From Triatoma infestans (Eukaryota; Arthropoda; Insecta; Hemiptera; Reduviidae): 64,000 nucleotides of DNA. Below the pieces are notes generated by a model. It searched no databases and was not told where the DNA came from. It saw only the letters and a list, made by a program, of their open reading frames with translations. This document shows positions 44,705 through 56,785 of the stretch, in pieces; position 1 is the stretch's first letter; each line of letters opens with the position of its first letter. The position numbers and the translations under genes were made by a program. The stretch is taken from contig JAAEAF010003525.1 of NCBI GenBank assembly GCA_011037195.1, positions 1 to 64,000 of the forward strand, in the 5' to 3' direction.

Positions 44705-45572
44705 CACACTGTCTGTGCAACAAGAATTTCTATACTGAAAAGTCTATCTATAATTTAAAATATTAATTTATATTCCTAAGACAAAAGGAAATCTCACTAG
44801 TACAGCATTTACATTTATTTGAAGCAGGAAGTAAAAAAAAGGAAGCAAAAATTTACTGCCCTAAATCAGAAAAACGGCCACCAAATCCGATCAGCAACCC
44901 TTTTCACTAACCTCCAAAGAAATTTCTATAAAATCAATTCATCGTCACTTATATAAAAGGAAACATCGATCTATATCTGTTATAATTGAAACTGAAGCTG
45001 TAACATTTCTAAAACGACAATATATATTATATGAAATACTAACCAGTTACATTTTAGCCGGATATTAAAATATCGCTTGTTGATAGAATTATTTCGAACA
45101 CCTTTCCTGTTATATACGAGTAACACTTCCCACACTAACTCGCAAACATCATTTTATATACACTATATAAATTGTACTGCATGGCATACAAATAATACCT
45201 TTTCACTCTGTTGAATTTCCATTTCTAAATTTATATCTTATTGAATTCATTATCTATAACGGGGAATCTATAATAAATATATCATCTCTAAATAAAGAAC
45301 CGGTTTTTGTGCAAATAATGAACGATTTCAATCTCCTATTTATTAACGTCAGATAATGTATTTCATTTCAGATCTTATATTAAAACAAACATTTATATAA
45401 AAAGCTATACAAATAAGTTATTCAAAGCAAAACACAGAAAAAATATCTTCGCATTTCTTCCCTATACAGAAAACTAAGCTCTATTTTCGATACAGCACTA
45501 ATTACGAGAAATTTTTAATTTATTAATAATGTTAAATTAAATTCAATAATTCCCAGAAATTATTATTTAAAA
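44705..45572. other. No feature recognised
   Basis: AT-rich spacer. Confidence 0.45.
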
Positions 45573-45780
45573 AGTGGTTTGCGCGTTGGACTCCCACGCG
45601 GAGGTCCCGGGTTCGAGTGCTACCCTTAGATATTTTCTTCCTAGAAGCTCACTGTTCGGTGATAGACAGTGTTGTCTGTAGCGAGAGAACACTGTTGGGA
45701 GGCCGGCAGTGCACTGAGAAGGCTCCGGGCGCTAATGACCATAGATGGTTGAACGGCCTTAAATTAAAAATAAATAAATA
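45573..45780 (+). mobile_element. SINE-1 copy D
   Basis: AGTGGTTTGCGCGTTGGACT, CCCGGGTTCGAGTGC (B box with a small deletion), GATAGACAGTGTTGTCTGTA and an (AAAT)n tail. Slightly 5'-truncated. Confidence 0.8.
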
Positions 45781-46268
45781 AATAAATTCTAGGTGTGAAA
45801 CCGGCTAAAATCCAGTGTCAATGAGCTTCATTTTAAGTGCCTTCCATTTTTTATAATATTAAAGAGAATTAAATATATTGCTAGAATTCGGGGTTTGAAG
45901 AAAACCTTTAACCAGAAGTGTGCATTTTCTACATGCAATTTTCTGGATTACCATAACAGTGGGTTTGTTAATAAATTTTGTTTATGCCTTCGAAGATCTA
46001 TCCACTTTTATTTTGGTAGGGTTTTGACGAAGCTGGAACTTTACGCTATCCGCTAAATGCCAATCATTGCAATGTACAGGTCTAGCCGGCTATCTAATAT
46101 TGAAGGAAACTAAAAATTTAGAAAAAATGCGAAATTTCAAGAAAATTGGTCACTGACAACTATAAAAATTGCCGTTAGAAAAAATAGTGACTCGTGAGTG
46201 TTTCACACCAGATATATAGAATGTTTAGATTCAATCAACAATAACAATTTAATTATTCACACCAAAAT
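45781..46268 (-). mobile_element. HINE-II/III-like remnant
   Basis: The right end reads GTGAGTGTTTCACACCAGATA, the inverse of the HINE 5' end (TCTGGTGTGAAA). Leftward it contains an AACCAGAAGTGTGC box near 45911 and AATTCGGGGTTTGAAGAAAA. Worn but recognisable. Confidence 0.5.
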
Positions 46269-46281
46269 AAAAAGACAACTG

Positions 46282-46780
46282 TCGTTTTGAACATTACTAT
46301 AGAGAAAAGAAAAGTTGGGTCGTGTATATAATATAATAGGAATATCGCCTTCTCTACTCCATTGTGTACTTAGGATGTATTGAGTGTGAAGAATGAATGT
46401 TAGATGTGGATGTAGAAAGAATGTTTTTAAATTTAGTATGGGTATTTATTAGAATGAATGTATTTATTAGCCTGCTAGTGCAGATAGGTTAGAGTATAAT
46501 TGAGATTAATATGCGAATGGTAAGCAGGGATCAATGCCGCTCATGGGTGGCAACAGTCTTGATTGCGTAATCTGTTTTCTGCACTCGGGAGCCACTGAAT
46601 TTTGGAAGGGTGGGCCTTAAGCCGGGATAAGCGCCCCGGCATATTGTGCGAATGGGAAGTATGAATGTAGGTGTGAATGAATAGATTAGTAGGCTAGGTT
46701 AGAGCGAATTAAGGATTAGTACAGTAGGTGCAAAGGACCTCAGCTGTTGTGCACTTAAGTAAAAAAAAAAAAATAAAAAA
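46282..46780 (+). mobile_element. 5'-truncated LINE 3' end with A-rich tail
   Basis: Flanked by a 13-bp duplication AAAAAGACAACTG (46269-46281 and 46781-46793) and ending in an A-run with one T. Words GGAATATCGCC and TGTATTTATTAG match the 3' UTRs at 15990-16070 and 58400-58500, so it is a non-coding 3' end of the same broad I-like family. Confidence 0.7.
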
Positions 46781-46793
46781 AAAAAGACAACTG

Positions 46794-47509
46794 ATAATAT
46801 ATTTTAAAATTATTTATAAACGATTATAGTTTAATTTAAATTATATACATTACTAAAATTTTTCGGAAGAATATATCTAAATTAATAAAACTTTCCTTGG
46901 GGCTATCTAGAGCCTGCTTAAAGCATTCAAAAAAAAAAAAAATTAAGAATCCTAGAAAATCAAATGCCGACATTACAAACCCTCGATGGTTTTTCTTTAA
47001 ACAATGTTTTTTGACTTTGCTGAGCATTAATTTAATTTTTCAAACCGTGAAATCAAATAAAATAATCGATACTGACTGAAAAGTTAAATAATTATTTATT
47101 TTTATATGCTTACCAAATTGTGAAACAGTATTAAAAGTACCGTAACTCTTACCTGAAACAAAAAAAAAATAAGAAATTATAAAAATAAATGTTGTAAAAA
47201 GCGATTAATCATTAGTAAATATTTCAAACATGTGATAACAGAGTGCTTATCAATGTCGCACAAAAGGGGTCTTATTTAACTAGCAATCTCCTTATCAATA
47301 CGAAGAAATCATATTCTCTAACAGTATAGAAAATATGAAACTAATTCTCGATCTAAAGGTCTGACATAGACATAGACATTTATAATGGAACCAATCACGA
47401 ATTTGATTTCTTGGCACAAAAAGGTAGACATAATCGTTCGTTTTGTAGCCGCAGAAACTATAAACAGTCAACTATATATTACCTCCCCTGTTATAGATTG
47501 TAAATTGTC
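46794..47509. other. No feature recognised
   Basis: AT-rich spacer; short frames are not convincing. Confidence 0.45.
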
Positions 47510-47745
47510 GTAGGGGATTATTGCACCGCGATCTGAAAGATCTATTGTGACCTCCGGAATCTTCTCCAATGCACAGCCGGCCTCCAAGCAGTGTTCTCTA
47601 GCTACAGACAACACTGCCCATCACCAGACAGTTAGTTATAAAGGCTCTTAAGAAGAAAAAATCTAAGGGCAGCATGCTGGATTCGAACCCGAAACCTCCG
47701 CGTAGCTAGTCCAGCGCGCTACCACTGACCTAATCCCAATTAACT
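47510..47745 (-). mobile_element. SINE-1 copy E
   Basis: Minus strand: A box TAGGTCAGTGGTAGCGCG, perfect B box GGTTCGAATCC, and the SINE-1 body to about 47510. Best B box of the minus-strand copies. Confidence 0.8.
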
Positions 47746-48570
47746 AGGGACAAAGACCCTAGTTTGTGTACTGTGTTTGTCCTTGCCTATAAAGTGTAGA
47801 GTGTGTAATGACATGGCAAAGTCATTGACATAGGCAAAGTACACCAAAGAAACAATAAATTACAACTAGTGGTTCCAGCCAGCTGCTATCAATAAAGGGT
47901 GAAAACAGTAACACTGCTGGCCGCCGACAGCCGCGGTCAACCAAATAAACAACAAAGCCTTTTCATCAATTCTCACATCAAAGGCAGGCACCGCGATAAG
48001 TATGGCCACTAAATAAGGCCAGAAAACTACGAAGGTCGCACAAGGCCGCACACTAAGACAGATATCTTGGTGTGAGTGTGAACAACATATATAAAAACCC
48101 TACGATATACGACGAAATGATTATTATATCATCTACGACCAAACTATACACGAGCGGCAATTCACAGTTATATTCAACTTATCATTCTCGTAGTTGTGCA
48201 CTTTAGTTCGTTATTTTAACCATTCTAAATTATCAGCTATTTATCTTCTATTTATTATTAAGTATTTTATCACGTTTAAATTATTGTTAAAATACAGTTT
48301 ATTTTTATATAAAAAAAACGTTTAATAATTCGAGCACTAACTTCCCAAAATCTCTCAACTAACTTCCGCCCTCTTCAAAACATCTACTACTCCAGATCGC
48401 ATTGTAATCACACATCAAACGATTCCATTACATCTAATATCTGATTCCATTACAAGTGTAAGTAGTTTAAGTGTATTGTGTACTGTTCTGATGAAGAGCA
48501 TGGAGTAATGAGCTGTGGTAACCCGTAGGGTCGCTACTCCCTTGCATGCAACAGATACCCCTTGCGGGCA
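47746..48570 (-). repeat. Extra repeat beyond SINE-1 head, split by solo LTR 2
   Basis: 47746-47803 and 48459-48570 together match 32641-32825. The interruption is exactly the LTR. Confidence 0.65.
47804..48454 (+). mobile_element. Solo LTR 2
   Basis: A 651-bp unit opens TGTAATG and closes CATTACA (perfect 7-bp inverted ends), flanked by AGTG on both sides (47800-47803 and 48455-48458). The pre-insertion sequence is preserved at 32641-32825, which lacks it. A TATATAAAAA word at about 48089 may be its TATA box. Strand is inferred from that word. No internal region remains. Confidence 0.75.
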
Positions 48571-49209
48571 TACCTCCCCCCTGTTACTTTGTAGAACGTA
48601 TTGGCGATTCAATTCTGACAGGAAATCGCCTACCTGGAAGCTATCTCTAGCAGTACGAGAAATTGAATTAAAAAAACACGTCGACAAATATAAAGAAATG
48701 GAACAAAAAGTCTAAACATCAACCTTGAAAGATTCAAAAAGCTAGAGAAATTAGCTAATCTACAGTTAGAACAAGCAAAAGTTCTAACTAGCTACAATTA
48801 CACTTGAATCGACTAATGTCAGCCAATCCCACAACATTCTACATTTACCACACTATCAACTTCAACACTCTTTGTTTGGCATCACTGTAACTTCTCTATC
48901 TTCTTGGAAACTCTTCTCTCCTTACTCAGTAAGGTATAGTTAAATATAATTTGTAAATAATGCCAATTCGTGTGTTCTCAATTCACCATTCATCAACCAT
49001 TATATCGCACCTGTTACACAGAATTATAGATCTACAATATTCAATATGTTAACCTTGAGTCTCGGCAGATGGTATTGCGAGATTAATCCTTCTCCAACAG
49101 TTCGCTGGCTGTATAAGACCAAGAACAAAAAAAAAATTCATGACTAATACTAAATCCTATAATGATTTTAATAATGAGAATCCTCCAGAAATCTATACAC
49201 CAGATAATT
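48571..49209 (+). other. No gene recognised; short coding-like scraps
   Basis: Around 48640-48820 the frame reads EIELKKHVDKYKEMEQKV, a stop, then LERFKKLEKLANLQLEQAKV with leucines in a heptad-like pattern. Could be debris of a gag-like or other coiled-coil protein. Confidence 0.3.
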
Positions 49210-49464
49210 AAGCCCTAAAATGTTAATTTTATCATTAAGAGACAGAAACCTTTGCAGAGTATCCAGAGAGGTTGTAACTACCATGTTTGAACTTCCTGTC
49301 ATTTTCACTGTTTTGCAATGTTTTGTTTATAAAAACGTGCACGCACACACACACAGCAGGTACAAACATAGTACACACATACACACACCCAACGCACACG
49401 AACATTCCGAACATTATTTGATAAAAAACATTTTTTTTTTCTATTCCGTTGAACTAAAAATATG
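49210..49464 (+). mobile_element. Possible HINE remnant with CA-rich patch
   Basis: A TTTGAACTTCCTGTCATTTT block, a CA-rich microsatellite (49338-49400) and ATTTGATAAAAAACATTTTT resemble the 3' third of HINE elements. Confidence 0.35.
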
Positions 49465-49605
49465 TAACAGGGATATTTTCTGTGATAGCATGCTTCATTT
49501 TGTGGTCATCGACGGGTTTCGTGCATCATCAGGATGGTTGTGTTGATAAAACAATAGGATAACACACACTTACGCAGAGCAAAATCAATTTATACACTTT
49601 GGCGT
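49465..49605 (-). repeat. Second copy of the hammerhead-bearing repeat
   Basis: Partner of 5718-5865. On the minus strand, CATC-CTGATGA (49536-49526) and GAAACCCGTC-GATG (49520-49507) are kept, but stem II is reduced to TGCAC, so the ribozyme fold is broken. Confidence 0.5.
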
Positions 49606-50356
49606 CTCTGTGAATGAATACGTCTTTCTCTTCGATGAATGAGGTACCACTTAGGCGCAGAAAATGTTATCAAAAAAGCGTTATCAAAAAAGCCTGGAGA
49701 CAGGGAACAGATGAGGAGAATGGGAAGAGGGTTGACTGAAACCCATAAAAGGAGGCGTTTTTATTTTAGAGCGCATACTTCTGAACTTGGTATTTGAAAT
49801 TTTTTTTAAAAACGTCGAATAAACATGCACACAGTAGAACAGAAATTCAAAAAAATGGAGCAGGCAGCGGAGAACCACAGCCGTCTGCGCGTTGTTATTG
49901 CTGGACCTTAATGTAAAATTCGATTTGCGTCGATGTACCGTTTATGGGTGTAGTTCTACGCTGCCTGTTTTTATGTTTTCAGTGGTCCAAGTTATTCCTA
50001 GACGATGCCGTATGGGGGAAATTAATTTGTTGTTTAAAATGGTTTATTGATTAAAAATATAATAAAATATCTACAATTACCATCGTACCACCAGAAATGT
50101 TTTCTCGCAACGTGGGTTTCATATGTTATGTTCGTAAAAATACTTTGCCCTTTCATGAAATAAATCATTAAAAAAAAAAAAAAATAACAAGATTGCATTA
50201 TTCACAGCCCGATCTGCACGGTTTGAACCACTGTTCTACTGCAAAACCAATGAGACATGTTCTTCGTTGCATGAAAAAAGAAGAAGTGCCATTCACAGTT
50301 GTTCTATAGATATGAATGTAATTTTATTAAAAACTAAATGGTCATAAGTGAAGGAA
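49606..50356. other. No feature recognised
   Basis: Contains a 13-bp tandem pair (TTATCAAAAAAGC) near 49667-49693; otherwise nothing named. Confidence 0.4.
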
Positions 50357-50545
50357 TTAGCTCAGAGTTGGCGGAATGGATTCCCACGCGAGGTCCGGTG
50401 TTCGATTTCCGATACTACCATTAAATTTTTTTCTTTCTAGGAGCCTCTACAGCATACTGTTAGGTGATGGATAGTGTTAACACAAAGGATCCGGGCGCCA
50501 AAGGTGTCCTAAAATAGATGTTGACGCGCCTAAAAAAATAAAAAA
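50357..50545 (+). mobile_element. SINE-1 copy F
   Basis: TTAGCTCAGAGTTGGCGGAA head, CACGCGAGGTCCGGTGTTCG (worn B box), AGGTGATGGATAGTGTTA and GCGCCTAAAAAAAT tail. An internal deletion removes the middle of the body. Confidence 0.7.
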
Positions 50546-51789
50546 GACAGATTTTCTAAACTTTTATAATTTTATGATAATTTATAGCCTCTTAATTTCC
50601 ATTTATATGCGTCATTATGTTATACTATTTGGACAAAGCATAAACATTCGACAATTTAGTGCTTAATTGTATTAAACATAATTAAGACAAAAGGAAGATG
50701 TGAGACTAAATTACAACTGGAAATAGTTATAATCGGTTAAAAAAGGGGAATGAAGAAAAAGTTTAATTAGAAACAGTAATAAGGTTATTTAGTAAACAAA
50801 CAACGGACCAGTCGTTAGCTCAATGTGATGGGAAGGGGCGCAAAAGTGACATTTTAGTATACAGTGTTATATAGGGCAGATAAATTGTTTTAATTACTTC
50901 AGACATTGTAAAAGGGATCTAGTGTTGTTGTAAAGTGGAGACCCTGATGGAGTAAGAGGCTGACCGTTAAAACTGCATTAATCATAACAGCTACCGTCGC
51001 CCCCCCATCCCAGTCACCCAACAACGGGAAGGGCTATTCTCCTAAATACCATCCGCGGGGACTACCTTTACCAACTCTCACAAATATACAAATGATGCCT
51101 TCCATTGTTTGAACTGTTTTATCATTGTTCTCTTTTTGTATGAATATATTTAACAAATTTTAATGAACATAACTACTTTTACCAAAATGGTTTTGCATAG
51201 TATGATTAATGGTTTATGGTTGTTTTAGTGAACCATCCGTTGTATTGTGATTAATAGTCTGTTGTTATATTTAATAAATAAATAGTCAAACAAATAAATT
51301 GCAATTTAATATTCAGAATATTGGAAAAATTCGGCTGTCTACTATGAAATTCATGTTACGCTAAGTCAAGATATTTGTTGCTCAAAAACAAATCAAGGCT
51401 AATTATGAAAATAAATTATACCCAAATACAGAACCCTGACTTCCTTCCAGGACTGAGAGAATAAAAGCTCCAACGATTTTCCATTAAACTTCTCTGTACT
51501 TCTAATATATACTTAGAAACCATTCACTTTAATTTGAAATACTTTAAAGAAAAAAATTGATTCTATTAGGAGCGTGAATAATTTGAGGGGGGGCCTTTAA
51601 AATGGGCCCAAAATGTTCACATAACTCACATGACCGAAATTTTTGATAAAATTAAGCAACACTTCGAATTCAACTAGAATACATTTTCGGAACGAGCTCT
51701 ATTCAGTTACAATAAGTAAAAAAGCTATGTAAATGAAGGGATTAAAGTGTAGGTTCATTTTCAGTATGAGAAGTTAAGGAATAAAAGAA
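50546..51789. other. No feature recognised
   Basis: AT-rich spacer. Confidence 0.45.
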
Positions 51790-52330
51790 CAGTACGAAAA
51801 AATATGTCGCTGTGTGTCAACATAGTGTGACCGAGTCTCATTCTCGCTAGGACAGCTTCTTCTCGCCGAGATTCTCGATTTGAGGTTGACCATTTCTTTG
51901 TGCTACTCTTGATATTCCTTAGTTTATTTGACAGCTGCACTGATTACCATTCCTTTTCCCAGTTGGAAAGATTTTGTTTTTTAGAAAAGCTTTCCAATCG
52001 ACTGCAAGGACACGTTCGTCTCTACCAGACATTGATGCCGCTTCTTTAGCAGCTTTGTCGGCAGATTCGTTATCACTTATCCCCACATGACCGGGAATCC
52101 AAATAAAGGAGACTTCTTTATTTTCTCGCAGGCATAGTTCCAAGAGCGTATGTATGCACTGAATCAACAAACTATCGGAGTCCCGATTGCCTATCATCTC
52201 CAGTGAGCTCCTTGAATCGGAGCAAATAATATATTTCTTAGGTTCATTGTAGTTCCGAATATGTTCTATTCCCTTTCGGGTATTACTTCTCTTCTTCTCC
52301 AATTTTCCGGAAGTTCAAATTAGCACAGAA
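51790..52330 (-). pseudogene. I-like LINE RNase H remnant
   Basis: Minus-strand frame: GIEHIRNYNEPKKYIICSDS (second catalytic D present), SLEMIGNRDSDS, VSFIWIPGHVGISDNESADK (H and last D present), AAKEAASMSG. After a frameshift comes REEAVLARMRLGHTMLTHSD near 51810-51870, the conserved block after RNase H. The first D and E blocks are lost. It lies just upstream of, and opposite to, the long LINE. Confidence 0.8.
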
Positions 52331-52673
52331 AGCAAAATATTTACCACAAAGGAATGCCTTCTCCTCAGATTCTCATTCTACACTGATCTCTTTTCTTTTT
52401 AAAAATTCAAAATTTTCGCGGTTGCTTCTTCTCTCCACGGCCGCGCTGGTGTCGTCTTCTTACTTCTAAAAATTGTTGGCCACGTCACACTCAATTAGTT
52501 ATTTATTATCAAACTGTTTTTATTTACACCGATTAAATTTAATAACCTAATAAATAATTAATTCAATTCAATTATACATTCAAATTATCCGATTTCTTTT
52601 TTTTTGCTTTGTTATTTATTTGATTATCAGTAGTCAATAAAACCAGCACTGTCTTCTGTTTATTTATTTTTCT
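52331..52673. other. No gene recognised
   Basis: AT-rich flank of the long LINE; TTATTTTTCT at 52664-52673 may be its left target duplication. Confidence 0.4.
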
Positions 52674-52852
52674 CATACTTCTACTCACTTCTCTTTAGTT
52701 CATTCTATTATAACTTCTTTTTTTCTCTACAAACTTTTAATTTTCTGGATCTTTTATTTTAAATTTTTTTTTTCTCCTTTTTTTAATTTTATTTTAACCT
52801 AAATTGTGTACATATTGTGAAAATATATTGTATATACTGTTTGTTTTGTGAA

Positions 52853-54178
52853 ATGGAGGATAATAGTTCGGGGCAAGTAGCCTCGGACATAGAGATGAAT
52901 GAAGGTGCAAGTAATTCAAAAATAATTGAAGGTAAAAAAAAAAATTCAAAACTGCTATAGAAATGACGATACAGGGCCGTTTCAGGTACTAATTGAAAGC
53001 ACTAATTTAGATAAGAATGGTATTTCTAGAATTCACCCGATGACCCTGGGAAAATTAATTACAGTCAGTCATCTAGACATTTCTAGAAATATTGAAATAA
53101 TTAAAAAAATAGGTAGAAACAGATTGAGAATAGAGTTAAACAACGCTGTCTCTGCCAATAAACTAATGAATTCAGTGGTACTGAAAGAAAAAGGGTTTAA
53201 AACTTATATTCCCAAATACTTATTACAAAGAAAGGGAATTATAAGAGGGGTTGACACTGAGTTAACAGAGGAGGAAATAAAGCAAGCGATCTGCTTTCCA
53301 TATGGGGCTAAAATAGAGATTTTAGAAATAAAACGTTTAAACAGAAGAATTGTAGATAAAAATACGAATGAAATAAAATACGTGCCTACTCAGTCAGTGT
53401 TATTGATTATTAGAGGGCAAAGTTTACCTCTGAATGCATACATTCACTATGTATGTTGCGAAATTAAACAATACGTACAGAATGTAATTCAGTGTAGGAA
53501 GTGTTTAAGGTACGGGCACTTCCAAGATCAATGTAAGGGAAATATGAGATGAAAAGTGTGAGGGAAAGTCATGACGTTAAAGAATGTCAATATGAGGGGA
53601 ATAAATGTGTGAATTGTGGCGGGTTAAGCCACTCATCAATTAATAAGGCGCTTTGCCCAAGTTTTAAAAAAGAAAAAACTATAAAAGAACTCATGGCAAA
53701 CAACAATATTTCATATATGGATGCTAAAGAGTTTTTTAAATCTAATTCGTTTGCAGCTACAGCGAAATCTGATGCTCTTCCGGGGTTAAATGATTTTAAA
53801 GCATTTCCCTTGTTAAATAATCAAAACGGAAACCCAAATAGAGTTTATGCCACTACTTCATCATTCAAAAGAACCACCAAAAGAAGCAGAACCCAGTCCC
53901 CTACAGAAATTAAAGTTAACAATATTATTGATAGAAATCTATTTTACAATCAAGGCATGTCTAAGAACGTTACGGGGGGTATCGTGCAATACAATCCATA
54001 TCGCCCGAACTGCTCAGGAAATGATAATATAGTAAACATAGATAGTAACGAATTAGTATATGAAGCGGTATTATCTATACTGAAAAGTGTAGAGATTAAT
54101 AACATTAAAGACTGGGATGACGAAAAAGTTAAAATTTTCATTATGGACAGGGTTAAAAATTTGAATTCAGAGTTGTAA
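52853..54178 (+). pseudogene. LINE ORF1 (gag-like, zinc-knuckle nucleic-acid-binding protein), frameshifted
   Basis: ATG at 52853 starts MEDNSSGQVASDIEMNEGAS and runs into an A11 tract (52934-52944), after which the frame must shift to continue as FQVLIESTNLDKNG... to 53552. This part looks like an RRM-like/PRE_C2HC region and ends in a first CCHC knuckle (CRKCLRYGHFQDQC, from 53493). A second shift near 53530 damages the next knuckle (ESHDVKEC remains). The frame from 53549 carries a third (CVNCGGLSHSSINKALC) and a polar C-terminal tail. In I-like LINEs ORF1 packages the RNA and assists target-primed reverse transcription. Both shifts are one-base-type changes. Confidence 0.8.
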
Positions 54179-54642
54179 TGCATTTAAATTTAAAAAAAAA
54201 AATCTATTATTTTCCTTAATTTTATATATTTTTATATATTTCTTGTATATATATGTGGATATTTGTACATAATATGTGTATTAATAATGGGTATATGCAA
54301 GTAAGCGTATATGTATATAGGTGTAGTGTGTATAATTGTCTTTCTTGTGTATTTAAATATGTTTTTGTACATAACATTTATAAAAATGCATATGGTTTTA
54401 CGTTTATTGAGACAGAAATGAAAGTTTTTATTTTAATAGTTTCCTCTTCTCTCGAGGAACTGTTAACAGTTTTATTTAGAGATATTTATTTATTAAAGGA
54501 CTATTTATTTAATTTAGTTTCTATTATTATTAATTTTTGTTTTTTGTTTTTTTCTCTTTTTTCATTATTCTTAGATATTATATTTTCTTTTAATTTAATA
54601 TAATTTAGTACTTTTACTTTATCATTAATTAAAAAAAAAAAA
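54179..54642. other. Inter-ORF spacer of the LINE
   Basis: 464 bp, very AT-rich, with TATATA/GTATAT words, a T-rich tract near 54520-54600 and an A13 run (54631-54643) that overlaps the first base of the ORF2 ATG. Two open frames here encode only low-complexity residues and are not taken as genes. Confidence 0.6.
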
Positions 54643-55917
54643 ATGGATGAAAAATTAAATATAATGCAATGGAATGCGAGATCAATTGTAAATAAGAGAA
54701 ATGAATTTGAATTATTTGTAAGTGAAAAAAACATAAATATTGTCGCTTTATCAGAAACCTGGTTCCGTCCAGGTTCTAATTACATTTTTAAAAATTACAA
54801 TATATTTCGTGACGATAGATACGACGGTAAAGCAGGGGTGGCTATTTTGGTAAAGAATAATATTTTTTGTAATGTAATAAATAATATATATAAATTACCT
54901 GATTTAAATCATATATGGGTGCAAATAAAACTAAGTGATAACAGAAACTTATCTATTGTCTCTGTATATAATAGGCCATCGAACAGAGTAAGTTCACGTG
55001 ACTGGAAAAAATTTTTAGATAGTATACCTAAGCCGTTGCTGCTATTAGGTGATTTTAATTGCCATCACACTGCATTCGGTTCTAGTTGGACCGATGTACA
55101 AGGAAGAAACTTATTAGATGCAATTCATGATTCTAACCTAATATTTCTCAATGATGGTTCCCCTACCTATGTAAGGAACATAGCCCATAAGAATTTTTCG
55201 GCCCTAGACTTATCATTCTGTTCTTGTGACATAGTACATTATTTTAAATGGGTAGTGCACACGGACCCCATGGGCTCTGACCATTTACCAATTATTATAG
55301 AAGCTGATCTCGTAAGATGTAAAACTTCGCCAAGGCGATTTTACTCCAATAGACGATGGAATATAAAACACGCAGACTGGAATAAATTCGCCGAAATTTT
55401 GTCACACTCAATGACCGATAGTTACTGCAATGATTATGAATGTTTCATTAATAAAGTAAATAATGCTTGCAAATTAAGCATCCCTGAATTGAAGGTTAGT
55501 GGAAACAAAAGAGTAAAACATTCTTGGTGGAACGAAGACTGTAAATTGGCAATTAGAGATAGAAAATTGGCATATATGAGGTATACTAGACATCCAACAC
55601 TGGCTTGCTTTATAGAATACAAAAGAAGTGTGGCTATTGTTAAAAAAGTGGTAAGGGAAGCTAAAAAGAGTTCTTGGGTGAGTTTCTGCAGTAGCTTAAA
55701 TAAATCCACTCCTATTTCCACTATATGGAATAAAATTAAAGCTCTTAAAAATCGTCAAACATACAATGACATCCCTGAGGAGAACCCAGAGTGGATAACT
55801 GAACTCCTGTGTAAATTGACACCAGATTTCGTATCATTGCCCCCACCACTTGCTGCATCATCGAGTCATTTTTTAAATAGTAGTCTCTACCTGTTCCGAA
55901 TTGCAGAACGCAATTAA
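54643..55917 (+). pseudogene. LINE ORF2, N-terminal part: APE endonuclease
   Basis: Starts MDEKLNIMQWNARSI, the usual opening of APE-type LINE endonucleases (N in QWN binds metal). Then SETW (E), GKAGVAILVK, LLLGDFNCHH (D, N), LDLSFCS and GSDHLPI (catalytic SDH) in the right order over about 230 residues. The linker toward RT follows (WWNEDCKLAIRDRKLA, SWVSFCSSL). The enzyme nicks target DNA to prime reverse transcription. The frame leaves the RT frame near 55870-55890 and stops at 55917. Confidence 0.88.
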
Positions 55918-56785
55918 AACGAATAACAATTCTGCACCGGGTAAAGATTTAATTGTATACCCAATTATAAAAAATATGCCTCAGTGCGCCTTGAGAAGGC
56001 TCTTAAGAATTTTTAACAAGATTTGGGAGAAGGGAGAATTTCCCATTTCTTGGAAGGAATACATCATTGTCCCATTGCTCAAGCCCCATAAGGATAAGAA
56101 TACGTGCGATTCTTATAGACCCATTTCACTTTCCTCATGTGTCTTGAAAACATTTGAGAGAATAATTAAAAACCGATTAGAATGGTGGTTGGAAAATTTA
56201 GAATTATTCCCAGCATCACAATTTGGTTTCCGAAAAGGAAAATCCACCATTCATAGTATAGCGCACCTGACTTCTGACATTCAGACAGGGTTTACTCTAG
56301 GTAAGTCGACACTAGGATTATTCCTCGACATAAAGGGCGCTTACGACAACGTCGAGCTCTCTGTGTTGCTTGAAAAAATGAAATGTTTTGGGGTTCCGAC
56401 GAAATTTATGAAGAACATTATGGCAATGCTCACGGAGAGATTTGTCTATGTCAGAGTTAATGGGAAATTATACGGCCCAAGATTAGCCCAAACTGGATTA
56501 CCACAAGGAAGTATTATTAGCCCGTTGTTGTATGCAATTTATACGGCAAATATCGATGAAATCCTTCCCTCAGAAGTAAAGGTGTTACAATATGCTGACG
56601 ACATCTGCTTGTATGACACAAATAAGGACTTAACGGTGTGCGAGAGTAAATTAAATGAGGCCATGAGCGAAATAAACCGTTGGTGTATAGCAAACGGCTT
56701 AACTATTTCAACTACAAAAAGTATCTGCTGCCTTTTCAGCCGTTTGCGCAACCCTACATTAGGAACCCAGCGTTCTAGGAGATAA
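55901..56785 (+). pseudogene. LINE ORF2, middle part: reverse transcriptase
   Basis: Contains NNSAPGKD, WKEYIIVPLLKPHKDKN, SYRPISLSSC, QFGFRKGKST, motif A LFLDIKGAYDNV, GLPQGSIISPLLYAIY and catalytic QYADD (Y at residue 231; 56591-56602), followed by NGLTISTTKS. All core RT motifs look intact. Another frameshift near 56755-56775 ends the frame; the first ATG of the frame is not a true start. Confidence 0.9.

Noticed and set aside
54253..54603. 116-codon frame between LINE ORF1 and ORF2
   Set aside because: Low-complexity F/I/L-rich translation of T-rich spacer DNA; no domain, and its position varies with AT content.
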